Source: Scenedesmus sp. ARA3 (Eukaryota > Chlorophyta > Chlorophyceae > Sphaeropleales > Scenedesmaceae). Taken from it: a DNA stretch of 64,000 bases. The position numbers were made by a program, and so were the translations under genes. Below the pieces are notes generated by a model. It saw nothing but the letters and a program-made list of their open reading frames with translations. It ran no database searches and had not been told where the DNA came from. Location: positions 71,113 to 135,112 of the forward strand of contig RWJK01001656.1 of assembly GCA_004335835.1 (NCBI GenBank), read 5' to 3'. Below, in pieces: positions 28,180 through 39,721 of this stretch (position 1 is its first letter; each line of letters opens with the position of its first letter).

Positions 28180-29600
28180 GGCGACAACTGCTGTGCTAGT
28201 GGTGAGCGTGGCTGCGGCAGAGGGGAGCGCTGCACCTGCTGCAGCGGCGACTGCTGCGGCTGCTGCAGCTGCTGCTGTTGCTGGCCACCCTGCCCTGCCT
28301 GCTCACTATCCCCCACTGCTGCTGCCGCTGCTTCTGGCTCTTCAAGCTCCATCCCCATTCCAAGGTGTAACCTGCCATCTGCTGCTGCTGCTGCCCCAGG
28401 CGTGCCTGCTGGGGGAGCCAGGTCATCATCGTCTTCATCAAACAGGCCTGGCGTAGCTGCATCTAGCTGCTTGTCAGGCGCAAACTCATCGTCGTCGCCG
28501 TCAAACATTGCAAACTGATCCTGATCTGCATCTGCCGCTGCAGCTGCGTCACCATCGCCCGCATCCTCTGCAGCTGCTTGCGGTGTAGCTGCGCCCGCCC
28601 GTGACGGCGTCAACTGCTGCTGCTGCTGGTCGTCATCATCATCCTCTGCTAGCTGCTGCAGGCCCTGCTCCTCCTCATCTGGCTCCTGCTGCTGCTGCTG
28701 GCCGCCATTCTCCAGCAGCAGCCGCTCTTGCTGCTCCTGGTGCGGCGCAGCAGTGAGCGCCAGCGCCGCTGGCGCGCGCCGTGCAGCAGTTGGCAGCGCG
28801 GCAAACTCCTTTGCTGCCATTGCTGTGCTGCTTTTCAGCGCGCCTGTCTTGCCTGTGTTGAGCAGCAGGCCGCCTTCCTTGCTGGTCTCCAGCAGCTCTG
28901 CAGGAATGCCTGCAGGAGCCCGCACATGCCGCAGATCCGTGCGCGGGTTGTACTTCTGCGGGCAGTCATCGCTGAAGTGGTCATCTAGCTTGCCGCAGAA
29001 CTTGCAGAAGCCAGGGCCTCCCTGGCCCCTGCCGCGGCCGCTATGCATGAAGGCTGAGCCAAAGCCCCTGCCCCTGCCCCGCTGCGCTGCCAGCTGCTGC
29101 TCCCGCGCCCTGGTGGCTAGGATGTTCTTGTCCGTCTGAGCGCGCCAGGCCTCGTTCTGGGCGTCTACAAGAGCTGCAATCTGCAGATCTTCGGCGCCTT
29201 GGCCGGCCTTACGCTGCTGCAGCGTGGCATTCTCATCCTGGGGGTCTACTGCTGCTGCTCCGGAGTGCCGCGTCATGGCCTGCAGCGTAGCCATGGCGGG
29301 ACCGGCCACGGCCTCCTCCACGGCATCTGCTGCTGTAGCTGCCTGCTGCTGGGCACGCTGGGCAGCCCTAGTGGCTGCCACACGGCGCACGGTGACAGCT
29401 GAGCCCCTGGGGAAGACATGGCTGTCGTCAAACACGGCTTTCGTTTTCGGATCTGAAAGCTCAAGCGTGCCATCGACAAGTCCTTTCTTCTCCGCAATCA
29501 AGTTCTTGAGCTCCAGGGCGGAGATGTGGTAACCATCGAAGTGCACAGCTTCTGGGTCACCTCGAGCATTCTTGAACTTGAACAGCACGGTGCCAGACAT
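22794..29600 (-). CDS. DWNN / zinc-knuckle / RS-rich protein, RBBP6-Mpe1 family, 1135 aa, no RING
   Basis: Six exons agree in phase: 29600-28127, 27888-27669, 27401-27314, 27099-26882, 24579-23675 and 23296-22794. Residues 1-80 are a DWNN ubiquitin-like domain (VLFKFKNARGDPEAVHFDG, ISALELKNLI, TVRRV). A zinc knuckle follows at about 205-220 (CKFCGKLDDHFSDDC), then the family's GIP-x-ELLE and LLLNTGKTG stretch. In RBBP6/Mpe1 a RING/U-box comes next; here there is Gln/Asp/Glu low complexity instead. Exon 2 has an unassigned block, GPYARWTLKDVRGAF. The rest is Arg-Ser dipeptide and acidic/Ala-rich, ending SRHKK. The family acts in mRNA 3'-end processing and, through the RING, ubiquitin ligation. 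The 2.3-kb fourth intron could hide extra exons, and two separate genes are possible though the phases argue for one. Confidence 0.78.
24580..26881 (-). other. 2.3-kb intron 4 of the DWNN gene
   Basis: An unusually long intron for this window. It contains several short open frames (for example 25910-25533 and 25415-25059, minus) without recognisable domains, and a minus-strand TATATAAG at 26690-26683 next to a G-rich run. An 8-bp inverted repeat (CCTGGGGA...TCCCCAGG) brackets about 83 bp near 26289-26371. I see no gene I can support. Confidence 0.45.
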
Positions 29601-30048
29601 TGCTGTGGCAACAATGAGCGAAAATCAGGGCCAGTTGGCCCAAGCAGTGCAAACTAGACACCTGCTGCCATGGGAGCAGCAAGTCCCAACGACCTGCTCT
29701 TGCGGGCACAACCAATGGTATTTAAGGTGCCTGCGTGATGATACAACCCATACACAATAGCAACAGCATAAGCTTGCATGCAGGCAAAGGCCTTTATTCG
29801 GATGGACACATGACAGCTGTTATGTTACACAGGGGTTCCTGATGGGGGCTTTGCTTCGCCCTGCAACATGCAATCTCCAAGGCCCTGCGCTGCCAGCGAA
29901 GCTGACTGGTGTTGCATATGTCTGTGCCATAGGATGCCATCAGATCGCAGAGCTCCTCAGTGTAAGGACCATCAGGATGGTGCTGCTCTAACCGTGACTG
30001 CTACCAGCAGTACGACCAGGCCTAGGTAGGCCTGCTGTAGCAGCCCAG
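29601..30048. other. Region between the DWNN and methyltransferase genes
   Basis: 5' flank of the DWNN gene and 3' flank of the METTL22-like gene. A minus-strand TGTAA at 29825-29829 lies 220 bp past the methyltransferase stop and is a candidate poly(A) signal. Confidence 0.45.
29825..29829 (-). terminator. Candidate poly(A) signal (UGUAA) of the METTL22-like gene
   Basis: TGTAA on the minus strand 220 bp downstream of the stop at 30049-30051. The motif is the chlorophyte poly(A) signal; chance occurrence cannot be excluded. Confidence 0.35.
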
Positions 30049-30430
30049 CTACAGCAGCGGCAGCAGCTCCCACAGCTCTAAGTCAGCTGAGCGGTCATAC
30101 TCCATGGCCTGCAGGCATACAACAACAGCAAGGATGGCAGGGCACAGCACGCTCATGCCCCACTGCAGCTTGAAGCTGCCGCTGACTCAGCGCCAGCCAC
30201 TGTGTGTGCATATGACACAGCATGCATAGCTTGCAGTATACTGCCCCAGCTGGGCAACTTTATACTTGCTGCTGCATGGATCATTCTGTCTCTTATCAAT
30301 AGTGCAGTGCCACAGTCACTTGCTTTCGCCTGTGCTTCACGTGATACGCTGAGTCAGATACCTGCGCTCACCTGAGGCAGATCACCCACAGCCAGCCGCC
30401 TGCCACTGAACAGCGGCTTGCTGCCCAAGC

Positions 30431-30477
<47 letters not shown>

Positions 30478-31458
30478 ACTGCCGCCTCTGGAGCTGGCAC
30501 CACATACGTCATGAAGTGCTCAAAGGCGCCCGCTCTAGCATCAAGGTCCCTGTACGTGAAGTTGAAGCGCTTCTCAACAGCAACCAGCAGCTTGGGGCTC
30601 TGCACAGTGCAGACACCCTTGCCTGCATGGCTGCTGCTGCTGCTAGTTGCAGGCCCAGGGGCAGAGCTGTGCTGGAGCTCCTGCTGTTTGTGCGGCGGCT
30701 GCTGCTGCTGCTGCTGCCAGGCCATCAGCTGATACGCTGTGCGCATGAAGGCATCTGTCAGTGTCTCGTTATACACCACATCCGCTGCCAGCCAGACATC
30801 AACTGCACACAGCTGCTGCAGGTCAGCAGGCAGCCAGGCATAGCTGCTGCTGCTGCTGCTGCCGTTCCCCTGCTGCTGCTCTTGACAGCTCGCTCCTGCC
30901 GCTTCATCTGCCGCATCTGCACAATGCATCACAGCGGACGAGCATGCCCGGCTAACTCTGCTGCTGCTGCTGCTGGCGCTGTTCAGCAGTGACAGCACTT
31001 CAGCATCACTGCAGCGGCCCAGCTGCGCATCAAACAGCTGCAGCCAGTCCAATCGCCGCACACTGACACGCTCCTGCACTCCATTTGCCGCCACATTTGC
31101 TGCCGCCAGCTGCAACACGCCGGCATCTGCATCTGTCAGCAGCGCATGCTGCGCAAAGCGAGCTGCCAGTATGCTTGTCAGGCCGACGCCTGCACCAAAC
31201 TCAAGCAGTGTCCAGCCAGCCAGCTGCTGTGCATTGTGTATCAGCCAGTCACACAGCAGGCAGGACCCCAGCCAGACTTGCTCCCCGCAGCGGCTGACTG
31301 GCGTTGCCAGGGAGTGCTGTATACTGATGTGCTGGCTGCGCCTGGCAGGCCTGCTCAGCAGCAGCAGATCCCCATCAGCATCAACTTCAACGCACGAGCT
31401 GGCAGTGCCATTCACATGCTGTTCAGCTGGAGGCCTTACACTTGTACCCGTCTGCTTA

Positions 31459-31489
<31 letters not shown>

Positions 31490-31646
31490 CCTCTGCAGGC
31501 ACAGTGATTGGTGACAGCTGTGTGCAGTCAAACTGTTGCTGCTCGGGCAGGCTGTAGCAGAAACGTGTTGACCAGCTGGTCACATGAGGTGGGCAGGACT
31601 CCATGTGCACCTCACTCAGCACAGGTTCATCTGGCGGCGATGCCAT
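30049..31646 (-). CDS. METTL22: METTL22-like protein methyltransferase, 444 aa
   Basis: Two exons: 31646-30372 and 30108-30049 (only 20 codons including the stop), in phase 0. The SAM-binding core of METTL21/22-type lysine methyltransferases is clear. EQVWLGSCLLCDWLIHN (about 120-140) is the EVW motif. LLEFGAGVGLTSILAARFA is motif I, followed by LLTDAD. VWLAADVVYNETLTDAFM is the DxxY-type motif of this family. EKRFNFTYRDLDARAGAFEHF and the terminal YDRSADLELWELLPLL match METTL22 rather than other members. Poly-Ala and poly-Ser/Gln insertions lie between motifs and explain the extra length. The N-terminal about 110 residues are poorly conserved. METTL22 in animals methylates a lysine on nuclear proteins such as Kin17; that substrate here is inference. 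Confidence 0.85.
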
Positions 31647-32271
31647 TGCTGCTGCTGTGGATGGCCCTGCTACTGCTGCTGTTACTGCGGCTACTGCTGC
31701 TGTTGATTGCAGGCACTGGACGTGTCGCTGCTACTACAACATGTGTTCCGGTGTGAGAGGCAAGCTGACAAGTACTCTGATGACACTTACCGCCAACAAC
31801 GCACACAGAGCTCGCTGATCAGACGTTGCACAGGGTCGTCTTTCGGTCATAAACCTCGATCGCTTGATAGCTGCGTGTAACACTGCGTATCGGTCCCAGC
31901 CCGTGGCATAAACGGTTGAATGACTAGCGGTGAACTTAACAGCATCACTCGGACTGCGGTCCGCTTATCAAACGCATCACTGCGGGGTTGCAGCGCACGG
32001 TACTGCTACAGTACTGCTAGGGCTGTCACAGGAGGCATGCATCGCACAGCAGCACTGATCAGGCGCCAACAGCAGCTGATCAAACCTTTCAGAAAGATGT
32101 CTCACGCTATGGCAGGTGTACAGATAGCAAGCCAAACGAATTGCAGATGTTGCGCTGCTGCTTTTGCGGCAGCAGCACCAGAAGGTGTTATTATGTGTTT
32201 GCTGTGCAATGTCCCTCTGGAATACAAGTGAAATTCTTCTGCACGCACTATGAGCATCACATCAACACCAC
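31647..32271. other. Divergent intergenic region
   Basis: About 625 bp between divergent start codons (METTL22-like minus, NUDT14-like plus). A promoter function is expected from position. A (CTG/CTA)-rich interrupted tract lies at 31646-31712. No other feature recognised. Confidence 0.5.
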
Positions 32272-34444
32272 ATGCCATGTATCTTACTGGTTGGTGGTTC
32301 TGCTGCGCGCATGTCAGGTTCGCTCGCAATGCGCGCGCTGCAGAGTTCTGCCACATCCCAGGAGGACTTCTACAAGCATGGCATGCGCAGCCTATCCCCA
32401 GGTGAACACGTCATACATGAACAGGAGCTAATGTCAGGTGTCTGCTGCAAACAAACCAATCAGCAAATGATTCTGCAAGCCAGAAGATATACATCCTGCA
32501 GCATTGTCAACGCCAGCACAGCCAGCAGTACATGCCCAATGCCCAGTTCATTCACAACATGCTGCAAACTTGCAGCTCTGAGCTAAGCAGCATGAGCCAT
32601 TCTTCTATATTTAATGCCATCCCACTCGTGCTGCTGTTTGTTCTGCAGACAGCCCTGTGTCGCATGTGCTGGAGGGCTTGTGCCACTTCAGGGAGCAGCC
32701 GCTGACATCACCCTCACAGTTTGTGCGGCCAACATCGCTGCTGTTCCAGCAAGCAGGTGATGCATGCTGCTGTTACATTGAGTTAAGCTCTGCAGCACAT
32801 GTTACACGCCTGGCAACTCCATGTGTACTTGTGTTCGTTGCTAAGGTGTGCTGCAGCAGCACGCAGAGAGATTCACGCGAGGGCACTTGCAAGGCGCAGG
32901 GAGCTCCTTTTAAGCTGGGATACTGCCTCTGATGAAGGCTTTTGATCCATTGGCAATATTTCATCATGCACCAGCAGCTGCACCAGACCCCAACCCACAC
33001 CCTGCACCACAGCTTTGACTGCTGCTGCGCATTGCGTGTTCAATTCCTGCAGGCAGGGAGCGCCGCTGGGATGCAGTGCAGGCGCATGAGAGCGTGGCGG
33101 CCGTGCTGTACAACAGCCAGCTGAATGCTTTCATAGTGGTGCGGCAGTTCCGGCCCGCCATCTACGCAGTGCGCTGGAGGGCAGCAAAGGCAGCACGCCT
33201 GCCTGAGCCTCCGCCAGCAGCAGGTGCGCACAGGCGACATTATTTGTTGTTGCTGCCAGCCAGTAATACTGAGAGCTCTGACTTTGCTTGCATGTGCAGC
33301 TGTGTGTGCACAGAGAAGGTCTAGATGCTGCTTGTTCGCTTGCTTTGGAGTTCAGCATGTTTGCGTATTTGCAGCAAAAATGCTGTGCGCGTAATTGCAG
33401 CAATAATGCCTTGCGCATATTTGCAGCAAAATTGCTGTGTGCCCTGTCAGGGGAGCTACATGGCTAGCCACCACCCAATGTTTGCTTGCTGTGGAGGTTG
33501 TGTGCAGTCATCGCCATCATCCTGCCTGCCATTGCACAGGGATAAAAGCATGCATTGGCCCAAGGTGTTGCCAGCAATTCGATCTTGCAAACTTGAATCT
33601 GCCACTGCTCAAATGCATGCTGCGTGCTTGCCGCTGTTGGCCATGCAGGTCTGTCGTATGAGTTGTGCGCAGGCATCTTGGACAAGCCAGGCAAGAGCGC
33701 AGAGCAGGTGGGCAGGCAGGTGGCCAGGGAAGCTGCCCATGCATGTGTGGACATCTGTGCTAATGCTGTGGCCAACTGCTGCTATTTAAGCACTTGCTTG
33801 CCGCGTCAAACTTGTTGGTGTGCGGAGCACTACGACGGGTAATGCATTCCCTGCTGTGCCGTTGCTGCTGCTGCTACTGCTGTTGCTTGGATGGCAGGTG
33901 TGCTGTGAGGAGATCCTGGAGGAGGTGGGCTACCGGGTGTCACCGCAGCAGCTGGTGTGCTGCGCAGGCTCCGTCATCAGCTCAGCAGGCATCACGGGAG
34001 CGCCCCAGGCGGTCTTCTTTGCGCAGGTGATGGGCGCATGGTACACAAAGGCACTGCAACGGTTGCAGGATGCGCCAGAGCAGCTGCTGTGGCAATGGCT
34101 GTTGCTGTGCATTCGTATATTGAACAATTAAAGGCAGGGCTACCAGCACAATGGTGTGTTCAAGGGTTACACTCAAGTCGCTGTATGCTGCCATGATGGT
34201 GCTGATGCTGCTCTTGCTGCTCTTGCTGCTGATACAGGTTGATGAGTCGATGCGGGCGTGTGCTGGTGGCGGCACCATGGCTGCCAGCGAGCGCGTGGAG
34301 GCGCTGAGCCTGCCGGTGTCAGCAGTGGATGCATTCATCGCAGATGCCAGCCTGGCCAAGACACCAGGGCTGTGCTTCGGGCTGCTTTGGGGGCGCCAAT
34401 GGCTGCTGCAGCAGCAGCAGCAGCAGATTAGCCAGCGTACATAG
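32272..34444 (+). CDS. NUDT14: NUDT14-like Nudix hydrolase (UDP-sugar/ADP-sugar diphosphatase), 267 aa
   Basis: Six exons fit in phase: 32272-32401, 32649-32756, 33053-33223, 33649-33707, 33898-34026 and 34238-34444. Alternative in-frame ATGs at 32311 and 32326 are possible starts. After a short N-terminal extension the protein follows the NUDT14 pattern: FVRPTSLLFQQAG, WDAVQAHESVAAVLYN, VVRQFRPAIYAV, LSYELCAGILDKPGKS. Next is the Nudix helix CCEEILEEVGY with its catalytic glutamates, then GITGAPQAVFFAQV and KTPGLCFGLLW near the C terminus. The canonical Nudix arginine position is occupied by Glu. The start of intron 4 (33708 on) itself encodes VGRQVAREAA, so the exon 4/5 junction deserves transcript support. 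Family enzymes hydrolyse UDP-glucose or ADP-ribose to the sugar phosphate and nucleoside monophosphate, Mg-dependent, in the cytosol. Confidence 0.88.
33358..33441 (+). repeat. Threefold about 28-bp tandem repeat in intron 3 of the Nudix gene
   Basis: Units built on 'tatttgcagcaaaattgctg', with variants at about 33361, 33389 and 33416. Each unit carries a TTGCAG, which resembles an acceptor. Confidence 0.7.
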
Positions 34445-36207
34445 TGTTTGATTGGACAAGATTTTGTCTGCTCTAGAGCAGATTCATGAGTACGTGTACA
34501 GTTATGTTCCTGGTGCAGTGAGTGCTACCAAGACGCCTGACCCGGCCGGCCTGACTCGCCCAAGTTTATGTTTTATTTTACTGCTGTGCCTGGTTATCTG
34601 ATGTGCGTTGGCAGCCGATACTGCCAAAGCTTAGCACAGCATGTAGTGCCGTTCGTTGTAATACATTGACTCAATGCCTCGGAGGCATATGATGTGGCGG
34701 CCCCATCCTGCACGCAAGTCTGTTAGCTGGATCTGGCTGTGTGAGACTCTGGCAGCGACAAGTGAACGTTATGATGCGGCGTTATATCTGTCAGAAGCCC
34801 AGGTCAAAGATGTGAAAGAGTGTTGTCTACATTTGCACACTGGAAACTGCTGCCAGCAGTGTGCGCCGCAGCAGTGTCACATGCATAAAGTTGTGCCTGC
34901 AATCTCGCAGTGTCGACACCCAGGGACGACCCCAGGGCTGGTTGTGCAATCAGCAAACTGTTGCTGGTGGCACAGATGGTTGCGCTGCAGTAGCACAGGC
35001 GGTGCAGATCCGCAGCTCAAGGCATGCAGCAGGCGATGCAGAGTATGTCAACCTGACTTTCAAATACAGCGAAATCCTAACCGCCGTTGACACCATCCCC
35101 TTGTGATTCACGGCGGGTAGGTACAAGCGTGACAAAGTGCACTGCAGTCGGCTGACGCCTGGAGCCACACCTAGATGCCAGCAAGCACAGTTGCTGCATG
35201 TGACATGAGCGTCGCAACCACCAGCGCGAAGGGCACGTGCAGCACTGTGCAGTGCATGCATGCAAAGGCCGACCCACCACCCAGTGCACATACACAGATA
35301 TGAATGGTGACCTGCATGGGCGATGGCGCGTGCATTCACACGTGGCATGTAAGCTGCGGCTCAGAAGACATACACTAGACGGGGTGGCATGCACATTCCT
35401 GGTGGCCTGCATGTGATCACTGCAGTGCATGCAGGATCAACACCATGCATAAACCTCTGCAGCCATAGCAAGCCGAGGAAAGCAATCTACTACAGTGCAG
35501 ACCATGAGCAGCACTGGGTCCAACCATCATCAAATCTTTCAGTGCGGTTTAAACATTGCTGCTCGCGCATGCTCTATACGGCATCAAGTACTCACTCAGG
35601 CGCTCACAACATCTACTACTCTCTCATTACTAGCTGAATAATGCCTGATGCTGTGCTCACTCAAATTTGTAATGCTTTGAGTGGCCAGCTGCAGGAGCAT
35701 GGCTCATTGAGCCTGCAAGGCGTAGGGCTGCGCCCTGAACCGATGCCTGCCCACAGAAAATGCACACCTGGCAGGTAGTGTGTCTCCACATCGCAGCAGC
35801 AGATGTGCCCTGCCGTCTTGCGATGCCGCCCTACTCAGGCAGGAGGTACATTGCAACATATGGCCTGCTGTTTGATTGCCGCTTGCTTGCTGCTTGCCTG
35901 CTGCTGCTTGCCTGCTGCTGCTGCTGCTGCACATCAGTTGCTCAGGTCACCACTGGGGTGTGCGCCGTCGGGCGACACTGCATGCAGAATATAGAACAAT
36001 GCGGAAGGTCAGAGAGGCTGAGTAAATGAAAAACACACAGCGCTGGATTCAGAAATATGCAACCAAGGGACCGCTTGCAGCAAACGGTTGCTTCCTTGCT
36101 TGCATACATTGCTAATGGAGCACACATACTGTGACGAACAGCCAGCCCCACGTTGCTGCACATGTTTGTCCAATCAACCCAGTACCTGTGCAACAGGCCA
36201 GGGACCG
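34445..36207. other. 1.76-kb convergent intergenic region
   Basis: Lies between the 3' ends of the Nudix gene (+) and the AIG2-like gene (-). It contains a candidate plus-strand poly(A) signal TGTAA at 34657-34661. Small open frames show no recognisable content, and no repeats stand out. Confidence 0.5.
34657..34661 (+). terminator. Candidate poly(A) signal (UGUAA) of the Nudix gene
   Basis: TGTAA 213 bp after the stop at 34442-34444, in the expected chlorophyte form. Confidence 0.4.
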
Positions 36208-37404
36208 CTATTGCTGCTGTTGCTGCTGCTGTGGGAAGCACTCCTGCATGAAGCCCTGGGTCATGTCCAGGTAGGCTGGCAGGTGCTGCTGCATGAACTG
36301 GCTGTAGTCCCAGTCCGGCTGCTGCAGCAGCAGCTGGCCTCTGCAGCAACAGGCACAGGTAAGCAAGCGCAATGGCAGTGGCTGCAGGAGCTAGGCAGAG
36401 CGGCCGAATGGCTTTGATTGTTATTGTCTGGCTGCCTGCACTCACAGCGCTCGACCCATCTGTGCAAGTGCAGCTGGCGCCACTCCTCATAGATCCACTC
36501 CCCGTCTAGCAAGTGCCTACACATGCAGCACACAGGAGGCAGGTGTTGACGCTCGAGCTTCCATCAGGCCAGAGGTACGATGGTGCAGTGCCGCTGCTGC
36601 TGCTGCATGCCATGCTTGTGCCAGTGGTAAGCTGCTGCTGCCACAGGAGCACATCAGTGCAAGCCATGTGCGCACCAGCAACATAGCAGAGCGTAGTATC
36701 AGGCACTCACTTGTGCTCATCCTTCCAGACGTAAACATCTGCTGGAGTCGTTGACCCATCCTCTAGCTCTGGCTCTACTGTTGCCCTGTAGTACTCCTCT
36801 GACTCGTACACTGCAAGAGCAACAACATGTGTGAACCAGTTGCACCTCTGCAGCAGCACCACTGCCATGCCAGCAGCATCTGCTATGTTGTCAATCTGTT
36901 GGCTGCCTGTGTCTTCCCTGTTAATATGTTTAGACACAGAGGCAGGCTGCACATGTGGCTGTGGCAGACACCAGGTGTTCCTGCGAGGGGACCCCAACAG
37001 CCACGCTACAGCTGCTTGCTGTGGGGTTGTGGCACGGCACCCACCGTCCAGGATGTGCAGCTCCGAGCGGCTGAGTTCCATGAGTACCTGAATCGTGACA
37101 CAAAGGACGACGCGAGCCAATGGCCGTCGATACAAGAACAGGTTGCACAGGATTATGTGAGCAGCACCACGTGCTGCAGTTGGCGCCACTCCTGCCCATC
37201 ACTGCACCAAGGCAGCTTCCTCACCATTCCTTTGACTTTGCTTTCAGAAGTTGACGGAATGATAGCGGGGAAGACCTGCCCCTTGACTCGATAGCGCGCA
37301 TAGCCCTTTAGGGTTGCTGCCCGCGACTCTGGTACTCGCTTGATCAGCAGCTTCAGGACCTCGGGTGCCATCAGAGTGCCGTAAACAAAGGCCGTGCCGC
37401 TCAT
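36208..37404 (-). CDS. AIG2-like gamma-glutamylcyclotransferase-fold protein, 174 aa
   Basis: Five exons fit in phase: 37404-37225, 37087-37045, 36810-36711, 36516-36446 and 36338-36208. Start ATG at 37404. The N-terminal FVYGTLMAPEVLKLLIKRVP, then GYARYRVKGQVFPAII and SKVKGMV, are the hallmark of the plant AIG2 / GGCT-like family (substrate loop YGTL). SRSELHILDVYESEEYYR supplies the family acidic residues (the E of YESEEY is the likely catalytic region), followed by VYVWKDEHK and LDGEWIYEEWRQLHL. About 45 residues rich in Gln and Tyr form a C-terminal extension. Family members release 5-oxoproline from gamma-glutamyl compounds or are stress-induced proteins without shown activity; the substrate here is unknown. 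Confidence 0.87.
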
Positions 37405-37643
37405 GGCTGCTGGGATCGTGTTTACCGTGTGCTACTTCTTGATAGGACAGGCAGTGCTGCTAAGACACTCCAAGCCAATGAGAAAAAATCAAGGGCCGCG
37501 CCAGCAGCAGCGAGCCTCAAGTTGTAGTACAGAGTGCCAAACAACATAAGTGGGGCATACAGGGCACCAATCAGGTGCATTCGGCGCTAGCCAGTTTGCG
37601 TGTGTTACGTCAGTGTCATGACAGGTGGTTACACTCTCCAGAT

Positions 37644-39351
37644 TCACCAAGGCAGTGCTTCCGGGCTTTTCAGCCCCACCACTGTCTCACTGCTGCCTGC
37701 TCCAGGTCGTGCAGGAGTGCTGTTCAAGCTAGCAGCATGGTGCTGCAGCGCGTGCTGCTCTCCCACCAGCCCCTGCCCTCTGTTGACTGAAGCACCCCAG
37801 CTGCCACTGCCACCTGTGCTGCTGCTGGGTCCTGCAGGGGAGGATGCCGCTGCAGCCTGCTCCATGTGGGGCAAGCTCACTGGCCAGGCTGCTGCTGCTG
37901 CTGCTGCAGCGTCATCCTCCAGGTCAGTGCTGGGCAGCTCCACGTCAGGCAGCAGGTCAGCAATGCAGCCGCTGCTGCTGCGCAGCCCAAAAGGACAGCC
38001 TGCAAATAAGTCCGAAACATTATCACAACAACAGGAAATGATGTCAGCACGAAGCTTGTTGGAGGGCGCCTGCAACACCTGCAAGCGCTCACAACTGCCT
38101 GCTGTAAACCAGCAGCCAGTCGCATCTATCCTTCATGCAGGCAACATACACCTCTGCAGTTACCCACCAGCAGTTGATGTGGCCTGTTGCAGGTATGTTG
38201 AGCTGCTGGTGTTGGCAATGCGCTTCATGCTGCTGCTGTTGTCGCTGGGTAGTGGTGGTGGCGGCCCCAGCAGCTGCGGCTCGTCATCCTCACTGCTGTC
38301 ATCAGGCTGCACCTGCGAAATCAAGACCACACAGGTGGCAGGACTGGCACCGGTGTCTTGTAGGCATAAAATGCGAACGTGGATCTACAACACGCAGCAA
38401 TACTTATGGAAAAGGGCGAATCGCCTATGTGCCTGGCATGTTCATTCTGGCATGGTGTGACGCGGACCCACTGCTCAGAGCCTAGCCAATTGCTGCGTTG
38501 AGCCAACTTGTTGACACTTCTGGCTGCACACCAACAAAGGATGCACTTGTTTCAGGTCGCAGCTCCCTCCCTTACCCTGACCAAGAGCTGAGGCATATGC
38601 CTGTTTGTGAAAGTCCTGTCACATTTCGCTGTTTGCTGATTACTTTGCTGCTGCTTGTGGCTGTTGTTCCTCTTGTTTGTGCCGCATTGCTCACCTGGAA
38701 GCAACGTGCAGTCAGGTCTCTGAAGCCAGCCAGCAGCTGCTGCACAGAGCGCTCTACGTCAGCATCTTCCTGCTGCTCCCTGTCTTCCAGCAGCTGCTCC
38801 CAGGTCTTGCCTGCAGACCGCTCTGGTGGAGCTGTCTCCCACCATGGCGCTGCCATGCATGCTTCTGCCGTTGCAACACCTGGTGCTGTTGGCGCCTTGG
38901 TGCTGCTGCGCTTCAGCTGGATGCTGAACGGGTCAATCTTCTTTGTGCTTGCTGCACCTGGCTGCTGCTTGATTGTCGAGTTGGTGATGTCGCCAAAAGC
39001 CCTGCGCTTGACCACGATGCCTGCTGGTTGCTGCTGTGCTGCATCACTGCGTATGTTTGTGATATTTCCAAAGGCTTTGCGTGCTGATTTCAAAGCCGAG
39101 CCTTGCTTGATTGGAGCTTGCAAGGAGGTGCTGTTCTCCTTGAATGCAGCGTGCAGCAACGGGCCTGTGGTGCTGTTCTCGTCATTGAAAGCCGGCGCCA
39201 CGTGCAAGCCCTGCATCTTAGCCGCCCGTGTTGACGGCAAGGTGACCCGGTGGTTCTTGCCGGTGCCTTCTTCGGGAAACTGCCTTTTCACAACAGCAGC
39301 AACGCTAGCTGACACGCAGAGCTCCCTGAGCTGCGAGAGCTTACTAGGAGT
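37644..39351 (-). CDS. APC/C-degron protein, securin/PATRONUS-like (5' end incomplete)
   Basis: Three exons are in phase: about 39351-38695, 38312-38168 and 37999-37644. The frame is open from about 39351 with no ATG, so a short upstream exon is missing. About 330 residues, hydrophilic and low-complexity. The N-terminal half packs degron-like motifs: a DEN box (NDENS), a KEN box (FKENS), and two copies of R-K/R-AFG-N/D-ITN (ARKAFGNITN, RRAFGDITN). The latter are the type found near destruction boxes in securins, PATRONUS and mitotic cyclins. The middle has WEQLLEDREQQED and a helix. The C-terminal half is acidic, Ser/Pro-rich (DDSSEDDEPQLLGPPPP). The combination suggests a short-lived mitotic protein and a candidate separase inhibitor. 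This is motif-based inference, since securins barely conserve sequence. Confidence 0.6.
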
Positions 39352-39721
39352 GATTTCAGCTCAACATGTACGTTTCGACAGTTCGGATGACCAGGAGTGA
39401 GCGATTTAAAGCTCTTGTTTCGTATGTGCTCGCTTGAAGCGATGCTGTTCGTGCGGCACAGCTTGTATCGACACAGTATGCGAGTATAAACATAGACGTA
39501 AACTCCGAGCCAATTGCCAAGCCTATGCTGAGCTCTTGCCTGCAAAGTTTGAAAAGTGTGGCAGTGTGGTTTGAGAAGTGTGTTATTGCTTGGACACCAT
39601 GAGGACGGATTGAAAGCAAGGCTTTCATATCTTTCAGATGCTTGATGCAGTGGTGATGCACTAGCTTGCCGATCGGCCAGCAGCAGCAGCGTACACCCTG
39701 TCCTGACAAGCACTTCGCAGG
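39352..39721. other. Divergent promoter region (securin-like / GGH)
   Basis: About 370 bp that must contain the missing first exon of the minus-strand gene and both promoters. Nothing more specific is recognised. Confidence 0.45.
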
